From the NCBI RefSeq assembly GCF_030718995.1, contig NZ_CP132204.1, positions 930,001-994,000 of the forward strand: 64,000 nt of DNA. Direction: 5' to 3'. Below the pieces are notes generated by a model. It was not told the origin of the DNA. It searched no databases and saw only the letters and a list, made by a program, of their open reading frames with translations. This document shows, one piece after another, positions 26,079 to 35,985 of this stretch. The position numbers were made by a program, and so were the translations under genes. This stretch comes from Arthrobacter oryzae (lineage in GTDB: Bacteria; Actinomycetota; Actinomycetes; Actinomycetales; Micrococcaceae). How positions within the stretch are numbered: position 1 is the first letter of the stretch; each line of letters begins with the position of its first letter.

Positions 26079-27011
26079 TCAGACAGTTGCGGGGTCCGTA
26101 TTCGCGCCGCACAGGACCACGGCCACGCGTTCGCCATCCCCGGGAACATAGGCCCCGGAGGTCAGCGCCGCAAACGCGGCTGCCGCGCCGTGCTCCACCA
26201 CCATCCGGTAGTCGGCCCACAGCCGCGAGCGCGCGGTGACAATCTCGTCGTCGGACACCAGTACGCCCACCACACCGGTGCGGACTGCTACATCGAAGCC
26301 GATCCGTCCGATCCGGCGCGCGCCGAGGGAGTCCGCGGCGATTCCGGAGACCGGCACATCCACCGGTTCCCCCGCCTTGAGCGCGGCGTGCAGGGTGGGG
26401 GCGGTGGCGGGTTCCACGCCCACCACCCTGGCCACTCCTTCGACGGCGGCCGCGATTCCGGCCATCAGTCCCCCGCCGCCCACAGCCACCAGTACGGTGT
26501 CCACGCCGCCAAGCTGTTCCAGGAGTTCCGAGCCCACGGTGCCGGCGCCGGCGGCGATTTCGGGCTGGTCATAGGCGTGGCAGTACACGGCCCCGGTTTC
26601 GGCGGCGTACGCAATGGCCGCGTTATAGGCCACGGCGTACTCGGCGCCGCGCTGGATCACCGTGGCCCCGGATTCGCGGAGTTTCTTTACCTTCATGGCG
26701 GGGGCGGTCTCCGGGACAAAGACGGCCGCAGGAACCCCTGCCTGCGCCGCGGCATAAGCGTTCGCGAGGCCGGCGTTGCCGCCCGAGGCCACCACAATGC
26801 CCACGCCCTCTTTCAGCTCGCCCCGCTCACGGCAGGCCAGCACGCGGTTGAATGCGCCGCGTGCCTTGAACGTGCCGGTGTGCTGCATGAACTCGCACTT
26901 CAGCCAGATGGTCCCGGGAAAGCTCCCCTTGTCCGCTTCGATCACCGGGGTGCGGCGCACCAGCCCGGAAATCCTGGCAGCTGCTTCGTCGACGTCACGG
27001 CGAGTGATCAT
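26079..27011 (-). CDS. Threonine/serine dehydratase-like PLP enzyme
   Basis: A 310-residue fold-type II PLP enzyme of the threonine/serine dehydratase family: PLP lysine Lys49 in HTGTFKARGAFNR, phosphate-binding VAVGGGGLMAG, and substrate loop ASGGNAG. No C-terminal ACT regulatory domain, as in catabolic dehydratases. ATG at 27011 overlaps the IclR stop by four bases after GGGGGA. Its partners are an IclR regulator and a shikimate-dehydrogenase-like gene on the same strand. It would deaminate a hydroxy-amino acid to a keto acid and ammonia; why it is paired with a hydroaromatic enzyme is not evident. Confidence 0.88.
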   Translation of the reverse strand: MITRRDVDEAAARISGLVRRTPVIEADKGSFPGTIWLKCEFMQHTGTFKARGAFNRVLACRERGELKEGVGIVVASGGNAGLANAYAAAQAGVPAAVFVPETAPAMKVKKLRESGATVIQRGAEYAVAYNAAIAYAAETGAVYCHAYDQPEIAAGAGTVGSELLEQLGGVDTVLVAVGGGGLMAGIAAAVEGVARVVGVEPATAPTLHAALKAGEPVDVPVSGIAADSLGARRIGRIGFDVAVRTGVVGVLVSDDEIVTARSRLWADYRMVVEHGAAAAFAALTSGAYVPGDGERVAVVLCGANTDPATV

Positions 27012-27808
27012 GACATCCCCCGGGTAGCCGTACGGGGAAGGGTGGAGCGGCCGCCGTAGTCGTGGCCGATCTGGCGTGCGGCGTCCTGGAGGAGCGGAAC
27101 CACCGTCCTCTCGATGTCCTCCGCCGGCGCCCGGTGGGTCTGGAGGGACACATTCACGGCGGCCACCACGTCGTTGCCGTGCCAGACCGGAACGGCCACA
27201 CCGCGGAGGCCTTCCTCCAGTTCCTGGGAAACCATGGACCACCCCTTGGCGCGGGCCTGTTCCACCTCCGCCTGCAGCTGGTCCAGGCTGCCGATGGAGC
27301 GCTCGGTGAAGCGCTGCAGCTGGACGGAGTCGAAGTACGTCTTCAGCTCTGCGCCGGACAACGCCCCGAGCAGGACGCGCCCCATGGACGTGGCCCAGGC
27401 GGGGAACCTCGTGCCAACACTGATGGAGACGCTCAGGAGCCGGGGCGAGGGAACGCAGGCCACGTAAACGACATCGGTACCGTCAAGGATGCAGAGCGAT
27501 GTTGTTTCATTGAGTTCGGCCGCGAGCGATTTCAGGTGCTGCTCAGCGATTCTGGGGAGCGCCAGGTTTGCCAGGAAGGACTGGCCGATGTCCAGCGAGC
27601 GGGGAGTCAGCTCATAGTAGGGGCCGTCGGCCCGAAGGTAGCCCAGGTCGGTCAGCGTCATCAGGAACCTGCGGGCGGAAGCCCGGGTCATGTCCGATTT
27701 CACGGCGACCCGGGACACGGTCAGGCGGGGCTCATCCGGGGCGAAGGCGCGCAGTACGTCAAAGGCCTTCTCCACCGATTTCACGAAGTACGCGGGTTGC
27801 TCCGCCAT
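27008..27808 (-). CDS. IclR-family regulator (PcaR/PobR-like)
   Basis: A 266-residue IclR regulator: N-terminal winged helix (residues about 7-70; LTVSRVAVKSDMTRASARRFLMTLTDLGYL) and effector domain with ETTSLCILDGTDVVYVACVPS and AVPVWHGNDVVAAVNVS. The MTRASARRFL recognition helix is the form common in the aromatic-acid regulators PcaR and PcaU. ATG at 27808 follows GGGAGGG at long spacing. Lying between the aroE-like and dehydratase genes, it is the likely controller of this set and of the divergent MHS transporter. Confidence 0.92.
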   Translation of the reverse strand: MAEQPAYFVKSVEKAFDVLRAFAPDEPRLTVSRVAVKSDMTRASARRFLMTLTDLGYLRADGPYYELTPRSLDIGQSFLANLALPRIAEQHLKSLAAELNETTSLCILDGTDVVYVACVPSPRLLSVSISVGTRFPAWATSMGRVLLGALSGAELKTYFDSVQLQRFTERSIGSLDQLQAEVEQARAKGWSMVSQELEEGLRGVAVPVWHGNDVVAAVNVSLQTHRAPAEDIERTVVPLLQDAARQIGHDYGGRSTLPRTATRGMS

Positions 27809-27922
27809 GGAATGGTTTGCCCTCCCTGAAACTCATTGTTGGCGCCTGCAGGCGCGTGGCCGCAGGCTGGTTCCGATCATATCCGGATAACGCACGGCCG
27901 CCTCAGCAGGGCCAATTCCCGG

Positions 27923-28759
27923 TCAGCTCTCCACCCGGATGTCCGTGAGTGCCCGGCCCAGGAGTGCGCCAGTCTCGGGTGCCAGCCCGAGGATGGGAAT
28001 CATGGCCGCCGCCTGCGCCCGCAGGTGGTCCCAGCCGTCGGCGCATGGCAGGCCCCGGGCCCTCGCGCCGGCGATAGTGGCCGTCGTGTGGCCGGCGTAC
28101 ACGAAGTCGTACACGAAGGCGTCCGGGGAAAGCTCCGCCGGCCCCCAGGCAGGTTCATCACTGCGTCCCTTGCCGATCGGGGTGGCGTTGACGATCAGGG
28201 AGGCGCCAGGCGCATGGTCCCGGGCCTCTGCCCATGCCACGGCGGCGGCTTCCATGCCGAGGCCCGTGGCCAGGTCCACCAATTGCCGTGATGCCAGCGG
28301 ATCCTTGTCTGCCACGGTGATCCGGTCCGCCAGGCCTGCCAGCGCCACCAGGGCCGCACGGGCGGCTCCGCCCGCCCCGAGCATCAGCGCATGCCGCTGG
28401 TGCCGGCCGCCCAGGAGTTCGGCGACGGCGGTGATGTCCGTGTTGTGCGCAAGGAGCCTCCGGCCGTCCCGGACCAGCAGGTTGGAGGCACCGCTGAGCC
28501 GGACCTGTTCCGTGGCGGCGTCGGCTGTGCGCGCAGCCCACTGCTTGTGGGGCATGGTCACGTTCGCGGCCACGACGTCGGCCTCCAGCATCGCAGCGCG
28601 GACTCCGGACATGTCCTGTCCGGCCGGAACGTCCCAGGCCTCGTAGGTCCAGCTGTTTCCGAGCTGTTCCAGGACGGGGCTCCAGAGCCCGGGAGACATG
28701 GCGCTGGAGGCCTCGGAGCCGATGAGGAACAGCCGGTGGGCGGGCATTCGGTTTTCCAT
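27923..28759 (-). CDS. aroE: Shikimate dehydrogenase-like enzyme
   Basis: A 278-residue NAD(P)-dependent shikimate/quinate dehydrogenase family member. The substrate-site Lys72 (NVTMPHK) and Asp108 (AHNTD) are conserved, and the nucleotide motif GAGGAARAAL is at residues 128-137. The usual SLSP signature is altered to SAMSPGLWSP, so substrate preference may differ from biosynthetic AroE. The ATG at 28759 has AAAGGTG at good spacing; a start at 28774 is less likely. It faces a ShiA-like MHS transporter across a short regulatory region, which points to catabolic use of imported shikimate or quinate rather than biosynthesis. Confidence 0.82.
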   Translation of the reverse strand: MENRMPAHRLFLIGSEASSAMSPGLWSPVLEQLGNSWTYEAWDVPAGQDMSGVRAAMLEADVVAANVTMPHKQWAARTADAATEQVRLSGASNLLVRDGRRLLAHNTDITAVAELLGGRHQRHALMLGAGGAARAALVALAGLADRITVADKDPLASRQLVDLATGLGMEAAAVAWAEARDHAPGASLIVNATPIGKGRSDEPAWGPAELSPDAFVYDFVYAGHTTATIAGARARGLPCADGWDHLRAQAAAMIPILGLAPETGALLGRALTDIRVES

Positions 28760-28799
28760 GGTGACACCTTTCATTGCGGGCGCTCAGTCAGGAAGGTGT

Positions 28800-28815
28800 T
28801 GTGAGGCACCTCACC
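28800..28815. promoter_or_regulatory. CRP/GlxR-like site in the aroE/transporter promoter region
   Basis: TGTGAGGCACCTCACC has exact GTGA and TCAC half-sites six bases apart and differs from the CRP-family consensus TGTGA-N6-TCACA only in the last base. It sits between the divergent aroE-like and MHS transporter genes, fitting catabolite control. Confidence 0.5.
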
Positions 28816-28816
28816 C

Positions 28817-28848
28817 TGCGGTACTCTATTCCATAATCGCATACCGCA
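28817..28848. promoter_or_regulatory. Inverted repeat, possible IclR operator
   Basis: TGCGGTA (28817-28823) and TACCGCA (28842-28848) are exact inverted copies 18 bases apart, next to the CRP-like site and between divergent genes whose cluster encodes an IclR regulator. Assignment to that regulator is inferred from position. Confidence 0.45.
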
Positions 28849-28914
28849 CATCTGTTCGGAATGCGCACAAATCACAAACAAACAACCGTCTTTCAGCGCG
28901 GAAGGGCCAGCACC

Positions 28915-30243
28915 ATGACAAACACAGCTACGGGCGCCAGCATCGGAGCCGAGCAGCGCCAGCTCAAGCGGGCCAAGAAGGCAGCCCTCGCCGCGTTCCT
29001 CGGCGGCGCCCTTGAGTACTACGACTTCTTCATCTACGCCACTGCGGCGTCGCTGGTCTTCTCCAAGATCTTCTTCCCCGCCGGGGATCCCACCATCGCC
29101 CTGCTGGCCTCCTTCGCCACGTTCGGCGTCGCGTACGTCGCACGCCCCTTCGGCGCCGTGGTCTTCGGCCACCTGGGCGACAAGATCGGGCGGAAGAACA
29201 CCCTGGTGATGACGCTGGTCCTGATGGGATCGGCCACGTTCCTCATCGGCGTGCTGCCCGACTTCAACACCGCCGGCTACTGGGCACCGGCCCTGCTGGT
29301 GCTCCTGCGCCTCATGCAGGGCCTCTCCGCCGGCGCTGAAACGGCCGGCGCGTCGGCGCTGTCCACCGAGGAAGCCCCCGAAGGCCGGCGCGGCTTCTTC
29401 GCCAGCTTTGCCATGAGCGGCATTTCCGCGGGCATCGTCCTGGCCTCCCTGGCCTTCCTTCCGGTGGCTGCCATGAGCGAAGCCGACCGCCTGGCCTGGG
29501 GCTGGCGCATCCCGTTCTGGGGATCCATCCTCGTGCTGATCGTGGCATACCTGGTGCGGCGCTCGTTGGAGGAGCCGGAGGTCTTCGAGGAAAAGCATGA
29601 CCACGGCGAACTGGTGAAGCTCCCCTTCGCCAAGATGTTCAAGACCCACCCGGCCCAGTTCTTCCAGGTTGCACTGATGTCCTTCGAAACCGTCACGAAC
29701 ACCTTCATGCAGTCCTTCGGCCTGGCCTACGCCGTGTCCGTGGGCGTACCGGCCTCCACCATGCTCTGGGTCAGCATCACCGGCAACATCCTGGCCGTGG
29801 GAACCCAGCCGCTCATGGCGTGGCTCTCCGACAAGTTCGGCCGCCGCCCGGTCTTCATCACCGGCGTCCTCGGTTCCGGTGCCATGATCTTCGTGTACTT
29901 CTCGGTGATTTCCACGGGCAACGTCCCCATGATCTTCCTGACCAGCACCCTGATCACCGCCGGCACCTACGCCATGTCCAACGCCATCTACCCGGCCTGG
30001 TTCTCGGAGCTGTTCAATGTCAAGGTCCGCTATTCCGGTATGGCCATCGGCCTGCAGATCGGCATCCTGTGCGCCGGCTTCACCCCGCTGCTCGGCACCG
30101 CCCTCGTCGGTGCGGACAAGGCAAACTGGGGCCCCGCAGCCTGGATCGTGGCTGCATCATCCATCCTGGCCGTGGCCGGTGCCTTCTGGGCCCGCGAGAC
30201 CAGCAAGACCCCGCTGCGGGAACTGGGCAACCCCGTCCGCTGA
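28915..30243 (+). CDS. MHS-family MFS transporter (ShiA-like)
   Basis: A 442-residue inner-membrane proton symporter of the metabolite:H+ symporter group. Visible signatures are LGGALEYYDFFIYATAASLVF, GDKIGRKNTLVMTL, the SAGAETAGASAL motif and APEGRRGFFASF. ATG at 28915 with GGAAGGG upstream; an in-frame ATG at 28861 would add 18 polar residues without a ribosome site. It is divergent from the shikimate-dehydrogenase-like gene, so shikimate or a related hydroaromatic acid is the leading substrate guess. Many positions match the paralogue at 10284-11660. Unlinked substrates such as alpha-ketoglutarate or betaines cannot be excluded. Confidence 0.9.
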   Translation: MTNTATGASIGAEQRQLKRAKKAALAAFLGGALEYYDFFIYATAASLVFSKIFFPAGDPTIALLASFATFGVAYVARPFGAVVFGHLGDKIGRKNTLVMTLVLMGSATFLIGVLPDFNTAGYWAPALLVLLRLMQGLSAGAETAGASALSTEEAPEGRRGFFASFAMSGISAGIVLASLAFLPVAAMSEADRLAWGWRIPFWGSILVLIVAYLVRRSLEEPEVFEEKHDHGELVKLPFAKMFKTHPAQFFQVALMSFETVTNTFMQSFGLAYAVSVGVPASTMLWVSITGNILAVGTQPLMAWLSDKFGRRPVFITGVLGSGAMIFVYFSVISTGNVPMIFLTSTLITAGTYAMSNAIYPAWFSELFNVKVRYSGMAIGLQIGILCAGFTPLLGTALVGADKANWGPAAWIVAASSILAVAGAFWARETSKTPLRELGNPVR

Positions 30244-30246
30244 CCG

Positions 30247-30675
30247 CTACGCCGCCGCCGGCTGCTGCGCCCGCCGGAGCCGGGCCAGCAGCGTGGCGGC
30301 GAGGAGTGCCGTCGTAATTTCCAGGACGATGACGGCCAGCAATGCTTCGGCCGGCGTGCCGGCGGCCCCTGCCGCCGGCACGTGGACCGCCGCGTGGCCG
30401 TGGCCGGACACCGGCGAACCGGGGGCACCGCCCAGCAACAGGACGGCATGCAGCGCTGTCATTGCCAGCGCGCACGCCATCACCTGGCGCAGGGACCCGG
30501 GCCGGCCGCCGCGCCAGATGTGCACGGCGCACGGCAGGCAGACCCCCACCATGGCCAGCATCAGCAGGTTCAGCCACAGGCCGTGGTGATTCCCCAGGAC
30601 AAGCCAGAGATGCACCATGCCGGACCCCGCAGTTGCCGCTGCGACGATGCGCGGGTGCAGTCCCGGGCCAGTCAC
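30247..30675 (-). CDS. Small multi-pass membrane protein next to the amine oxidase
   Basis: A 142-residue hydrophobic protein with about four predicted helices (GSGMVHLWLVLG, LWLNLLMLAMVGVCLPCAVHIW, MACALAMTALHAVLLLGG, AEALLAVIVLEITTALLAATLLA) and a His-containing loop VSGHGHAAVHVPAAG. The GTG at 30675 lies nine bases after the copper amine oxidase stop, suggesting co-expression. His and Cys residues near the membrane (HLW, CLPC, HGHAAVH) could bind copper, but this is a guess from composition and context. No family recognised. Confidence 0.65.
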   Translation of the reverse strand: MTGPGLHPRIVAAATAGSGMVHLWLVLGNHHGLWLNLLMLAMVGVCLPCAVHIWRGGRPGSLRQVMACALAMTALHAVLLLGGAPGSPVSGHGHAAVHVPAAGAAGTPAEALLAVIVLEITTALLAATLLARLRRAQQPAAA

Positions 30676-30684
30676 GGCAGCTGC

Positions 30685-32610
30685 CTAGCCGTGGCAGTGC
30701 CCGCCGGCGGCGGGCGTGGTGTTCGGGTTGGCCGGCACATCCAGTACCGGACTGCGGTCAAAGAACCCCTCCGGGCGCAGTTTGAAGCCCACAGTATCCA
30801 CGGGCATGATGGGCCAGTCCTCAATCCGGGGGAAGTGGGTCAGCCCGAAGGTGTGCCACACCACGATGTCCTGGCCGTCGATCCCGCGGTCCTGGGCAAT
30901 GTATTCAGGCAGGCCCGCTCCCCCGGCGTGCTGGTTCACGAAGTCGCCCGTGGGGTACCGTTCGTCCTCGGCGAACCGGGTAACCCAGAGATCCTTGGTG
31001 GCGAATGCCGCCCGGCGGGCAATGGAGGAATCCGGGTCGGCGAGGAGCGTGGGCTGGCCCTGGGCATGCAGCTTGTAGCCCACGGGTTCGCCCAGGCGGT
31101 TGCGCGATTCCGGGTTGGAGATGATCCAGGTCCGGCCGCTGCGGGCGTCCGCTTCCCGGGCGGCTTCGGACTCCCTGCGCAAGACGGTCCGCTTCCGGGA
31201 GAAAGCGTTGCCGCGTTCGTTGCCTTCGCCCATGGGCTGCCGCACCACATCCTCTTCCTCCACCCGATTGGTGAAGCCGTCGATGGCCATGTCCAGGCGG
31301 GCGCTGAAGAGGTGCTGGTGGAAAGGTGCGCCGAGGCCGGGAGCGAGTTGGGAGATGTTGTCCGAGCCGCCCTCCGGGAAGGCGCTGGTGAACACAACAC
31401 CGGTGGCCTTGGCTTCGAATTCGATGGTGCCGTCCAGGTACAGGTACCAGTAGAAGCCGTAGTCGTAGTTGCCGATGGTGGTGAAGAAGGAGATGACCAG
31501 GCGGCGGTTGCGGCGCGTGTAGTTGATGCCCGTCCAGAGGTCGCTGTGCTTGGCCAGGATGCCCCAGTCCTCCTCGTGCATGCAGATGCCGTTGCGGATT
31601 TCGCGGGGGTTGCCGAAGGCGTCGCTGATCACCGGGCTGAGGTAGGTGATCTCGCCGAGGCAGTCGCAGCCCAGTTCGAGCGAGTTGGCGTACTGGCCCA
31701 CCAGGTATTCGCCGGTGTCGAAGTAGTTCTGCCAGGACCGGATCGGGGACGGGTCGCCGTACGGGACCACCATCTCGGCGATGGAGGCACGGTTGATGAT
31801 GGGGCGCTTCCGCTCCCCGTCCTGGAAGGCCAGGTTGTGCAGCACCACGCCCTCGCGGACATCGAAGCCGACGTCGACGCTCCACTTTTCCCACTCGACA
31901 TGGTTTCCGCCGGTGACCGTGAAACTGGGCCCCTCGGGCTGGGTGATGTGGAGCGGCTTCTGCGTGGTGCGGAGCGGGCCGGTGAGCTCGGGGTCGGTGT
32001 AATTTCCGTGTTCCGCCGGAATCGGGACAACTCCCAGGTCCAGGACCTGCGTGACTTCCTTGCTGACGACGTCCACGTAGGCCACCAGGCCGTCGACGGG
32101 GTGCGCCCAGGCGCTGTCCTCCGGAAAATCCTGCACGAACGCCAGGCCGCGGAGGATGCGCCGCCCCTTCTCCTCCGGGTATTCGAAGACGCCCGCGGAC
32201 AGTGGCGCAACACGGACTTTACCGACGTCGAGCCCACGGTCCGCCAGGGCCTTCAGCCACCGCCCGTCGGAGGCCAGGAGTTCCTCAACCACCTCGAATT
32301 CCTCTTCCAGCACCGGAAGTTCGCCGGTGACGGCGGTGTCCAGTTCGACGGCGGAAGTCACCCCGCCGCCCGCGAGGGAGACCGTCACGTCGAGGGGGCG
32401 GCCGCCGGAAACATCATGGATGAACACCCTGAAGCGCCGTTCGCCGGAGTCCTTCGGCTGGTCGCGGGCGGGGTCCAGCAGGCCGAGGTAGGCGATCCGC
32501 TTCCCGGGGCCAAGAAGTCCACCGGCGGCGAGGATGCCTTGGACTTCGGTGATTTCCGCGCCGGTCGCCAGGCGGTACGGGGCGGCCGTGTCAGTTGGTG
32601 CAAGTGTCAT
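30685..32610 (-). CDS. Copper amine oxidase (phenethylamine/tyramine oxidase type)
   Basis: A 641-residue copper- and topaquinone-dependent primary-amine oxidase, which turns an amine, oxygen and water into an aldehyde, ammonia and hydrogen peroxide. Key residues fall at the same numbers as in the well-studied A. globiformis phenylethylamine oxidase: Tyr382 in NYDYGFYWY (topaquinone precursor), copper ligands His431, His433 (FHQHLF) and His592 (GLTHFP), and catalytic base Asp298 (NYFDTG). N-terminal N2/N3 domains are present; there is no signal peptide. ATG with AAAGG upstream. It is divergent from a TetR regulator and near a FeaR-like activator, an amine permease and an aldehyde dehydrogenase, so aromatic amines are likely substrates. 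Confidence 0.96.
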   Translation of the reverse strand: MTLAPTDTAAPYRLATGAEITEVQGILAAGGLLGPGKRIAYLGLLDPARDQPKDSGERRFRVFIHDVSGGRPLDVTVSLAGGGVTSAVELDTAVTGELPVLEEEFEVVEELLASDGRWLKALADRGLDVGKVRVAPLSAGVFEYPEEKGRRILRGLAFVQDFPEDSAWAHPVDGLVAYVDVVSKEVTQVLDLGVVPIPAEHGNYTDPELTGPLRTTQKPLHITQPEGPSFTVTGGNHVEWEKWSVDVGFDVREGVVLHNLAFQDGERKRPIINRASIAEMVVPYGDPSPIRSWQNYFDTGEYLVGQYANSLELGCDCLGEITYLSPVISDAFGNPREIRNGICMHEEDWGILAKHSDLWTGINYTRRNRRLVISFFTTIGNYDYGFYWYLYLDGTIEFEAKATGVVFTSAFPEGGSDNISQLAPGLGAPFHQHLFSARLDMAIDGFTNRVEEEDVVRQPMGEGNERGNAFSRKRTVLRRESEAAREADARSGRTWIISNPESRNRLGEPVGYKLHAQGQPTLLADPDSSIARRAAFATKDLWVTRFAEDERYPTGDFVNQHAGGAGLPEYIAQDRGIDGQDIVVWHTFGLTHFPRIEDWPIMPVDTVGFKLRPEGFFDRSPVLDVPANPNTTPAAGGHCHG

Positions 32611-32656
32611 GAGCGCTGCCTTTGTCCGGGACCGTGGTGGGGTCGGAATTTTTATT

Positions 32657-32674
32657 TTCTATAGGTGTAGAGAA
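32657..32674. promoter_or_regulatory. Imperfect palindrome between amine oxidase and TetR genes
   Basis: TTCTATAGGTGTAGAGAA pairs in six of eight positions per arm and lies in the 125-base AT-rich gap between the divergent amine oxidase and tetR-type genes, the usual place for a TetR operator. Confidence 0.4.
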
Positions 32675-32735
32675 TAACGGTACGTAAGATGGGTCACAAG
32701 GGTTTGAGACAAGAAAGTTCCGGGGGATCACCAGC

Positions 32736-33332
32736 GTGCCAAAGATTGTTGACCATGATGCACGGCGCCTGGAACTGGTGGATGCGACCTGGCGGATCAT
32801 CGCCAAGCTGGGCATCGAGGGCGCCACCATGCGCGAGATCGCCCTTGAGGCCGGCTTCGCCAACGGCGCATTGAAACCGTACTTCCCCACCAAGGACACG
32901 CTCCTGACCTTCGCCTTCCGGCACGTTTTCAACCGGACCAATGAGCGGATCCGGGAAGTGACCGCGGGGAAGGCGGGGATCCCGGCCCTCCGGGCCTTTT
33001 GCATTGAAGTGCTGCCGCTGGACTCCGAGCGCGTCAATGAGGCGCGGATCGTGGTCCCGTTCTGGCAGAAGGCGATCAACGATCCGGACAAGGCTGCCAT
33101 CCATCGCGAGTCCATGGAACAGTGGCATGCCGCCATCCTGGAGTACCTGTCACAGGCGCGCGGCCAGGGGGACGTACGCGCCGCCGTCGACGATTCGGCA
33201 GTTGCCGGCCACCTGCTGAACATGCTGCTGGGCGCGCAGATCGCCGCAGCCCTTGCCCCCGGCAGCCAGGCGGACGCCGGCCTGGCCGGCCAGCTGGAAG
33301 CCTTCCTGACCTTGCTGCAGGCGGGTTCGTAA
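32736..33332 (+). CDS. TetR-family regulator (BetI-like)
   Basis: A 198-residue TetR protein: N-terminal helix-turn-helix (RRLELVDATWRIIAKLGIEGATMREIALEAGFANGALKPYFPTKDTLL in outline, residues about 8-55) followed by a helical ligand domain of the BetI type (LPLDSERVNEARIVVPFWQKA). GTG at 32736 behind GGGGGA. It is divergent from the copper amine oxidase, so it probably represses that gene and itself and is released by an amine or aldehyde. Confidence 0.92.
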   Translation: MPKIVDHDARRLELVDATWRIIAKLGIEGATMREIALEAGFANGALKPYFPTKDTLLTFAFRHVFNRTNERIREVTAGKAGIPALRAFCIEVLPLDSERVNEARIVVPFWQKAINDPDKAAIHRESMEQWHAAILEYLSQARGQGDVRAAVDDSAVAGHLLNMLLGAQIAAALAPGSQADAGLAGQLEAFLTLLQAGS

Positions 33333-33362
33333 TCTTTTTTTCCACACTTGTCGAAAAAAGAT
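33332..33362. terminator. AT-rich inverted repeat after the tetR-type gene
   Basis: ATCTTTTTT (33332-33340) and AAAAAAGAT (33354-33362) are exact inverted arms around a 13-base loop, beginning at the TAA stop of the TetR gene. It could be a weak bidirectional terminator or a protein site for the following AraC gene; it stands out in this GC-rich DNA. Confidence 0.45.
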
Positions 33363-33462
33363 GACATCGCAGCACCACGGCGCTACCCTGAAATGACTGT
33401 GTCGCAGGACACAGTGCTTGGGGGACCGCTCTTCAGATGGCTATCCGGCGTCAGGAACATCC

Positions 33463-34422
33463 ATGACTGCAATTTCAGCCCGCCCCGCGGGCCAGGACCT
33501 CATCTCCAGCACGGCCACGTCGTTTGACCACTGGCGGCACCTCGTGGCGGCGTCCTTTGTGCCGCTGGCCGCCGAAACGGATCATCCCGACACCTTCCGC
33601 GGCCGGATGCGCTCCAGGGTCCTGGACCGTCTGTGCATCGTGGAGGTTTCCGCCTCGGGCCACAGCGTCCACCGCACGCCGGCACTGGTGGCACAGCCCG
33701 GCCAGCGGTACTTCAAGCTCAACCTCCAGCTGGAGGGCACCGGGCTCCTGATCCAAGACAACCGCGAGGCAGTGCTGCGCCCCGGCGACCTCGCCATCTA
33801 CGACACAAACCGCCCGTACACGCTGGCCTTCGAAGAGCAGGCCCGGGTCATGGTGGTCATGTTCCCGCACGACTCATTGACGCTGCCTTCGGACTACGTG
33901 GGCCAGCTCTCGGCGGTCCGGCTGGCAGGCGGGCACGGGCTGACCGGCATCGTGGGACCATTCATTGCCCGGCTGGCGGAAAACCTCGATGCCCTGAGCG
34001 GACCCAGCGGATCACGGCTGGCCGCCAACGCCCTGGACCTCGTGTCCACCATGCTGCACTCGGAACTGGACATGGCGCGGGACACCATGAAGCCGCAGGT
34101 GCTGCTGGCAACGTCGGTGCGCGAATACATTGAGGCCAACCTCGCGGATCCGCAGCTTTCGCCGGCCAGCATCGCTACGGCGCACTTCATCTCCACGCGC
34201 CACCTGCACAACATCTTCCACGAATCCGGATCCACGGTTGCCAGCTGGATCCGGAGCCAGCGGCTGGAGCGCATCCGCCGCGACCTGAGGGATCCGCTGC
34301 TCAACGGCACCTCCGTGGGCGCCGTGGCCGCCCGGTGGGGGTTCCTGGACGCAGCACATTTCAGCCGCACGTTCCGGGACGCCTACGGGGAATCCCCCAG
34401 CGACTGGCGGCGCGGTGCCTAA
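33463..34422 (+). CDS. AraC-family regulator (FeaR-like)
   Basis: A 319-residue regulator. Residues about 30-200 form an AraC_binding_2 sensor domain (FRGRMRSRVLDRLCIVEVSASGH, RPYTLAF); residues about 215-319 hold two helix-turn-helix motifs ending in the AraC signature (GAVAARWGFLDAAHFSRTFRDAYGESPSDWR). ATG at 33463 with AGGAAC. FeaR of E. coli, with the same domain order, activates the amine oxidase gene tynA and the phenylacetaldehyde dehydrogenase gene, so with the amine oxidase close by this is probably the inducer-responsive activator of the amine pathway. Confidence 0.9.
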   Translation: MTAISARPAGQDLISSTATSFDHWRHLVAASFVPLAAETDHPDTFRGRMRSRVLDRLCIVEVSASGHSVHRTPALVAQPGQRYFKLNLQLEGTGLLIQDNREAVLRPGDLAIYDTNRPYTLAFEEQARVMVVMFPHDSLTLPSDYVGQLSAVRLAGGHGLTGIVGPFIARLAENLDALSGPSGSRLAANALDLVSTMLHSELDMARDTMKPQVLLATSVREYIEANLADPQLSPASIATAHFISTRHLHNIFHESGSTVASWIRSQRLERIRRDLRDPLLNGTSVGAVAARWGFLDAAHFSRTFRDAYGESPSDWRRGA

Positions 34423-34440
34423 CCGGCGCCTAAGCGGGGC

Positions 34441-35853
<1,413 letters not shown>

Positions 35854-35985
35854 TCAACATACCCAATTGTGACTGCACGGGCCACGCATGGCCAATCGAT
35901 GTTCCACTAACCTCCGTATTGTGACATTCAATTTCCATGAAACGAAAATAGTGGGTTCGGTTCGGGGTCCGGCGGGGGGCTTCTG

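Noticed and set aside
30382-32664. A 760-residue open frame on the plus strand
   Set aside because: Antisense of the copper amine oxidase, whose catalytic residues are all intact; the plus-strand translation shows no family features.
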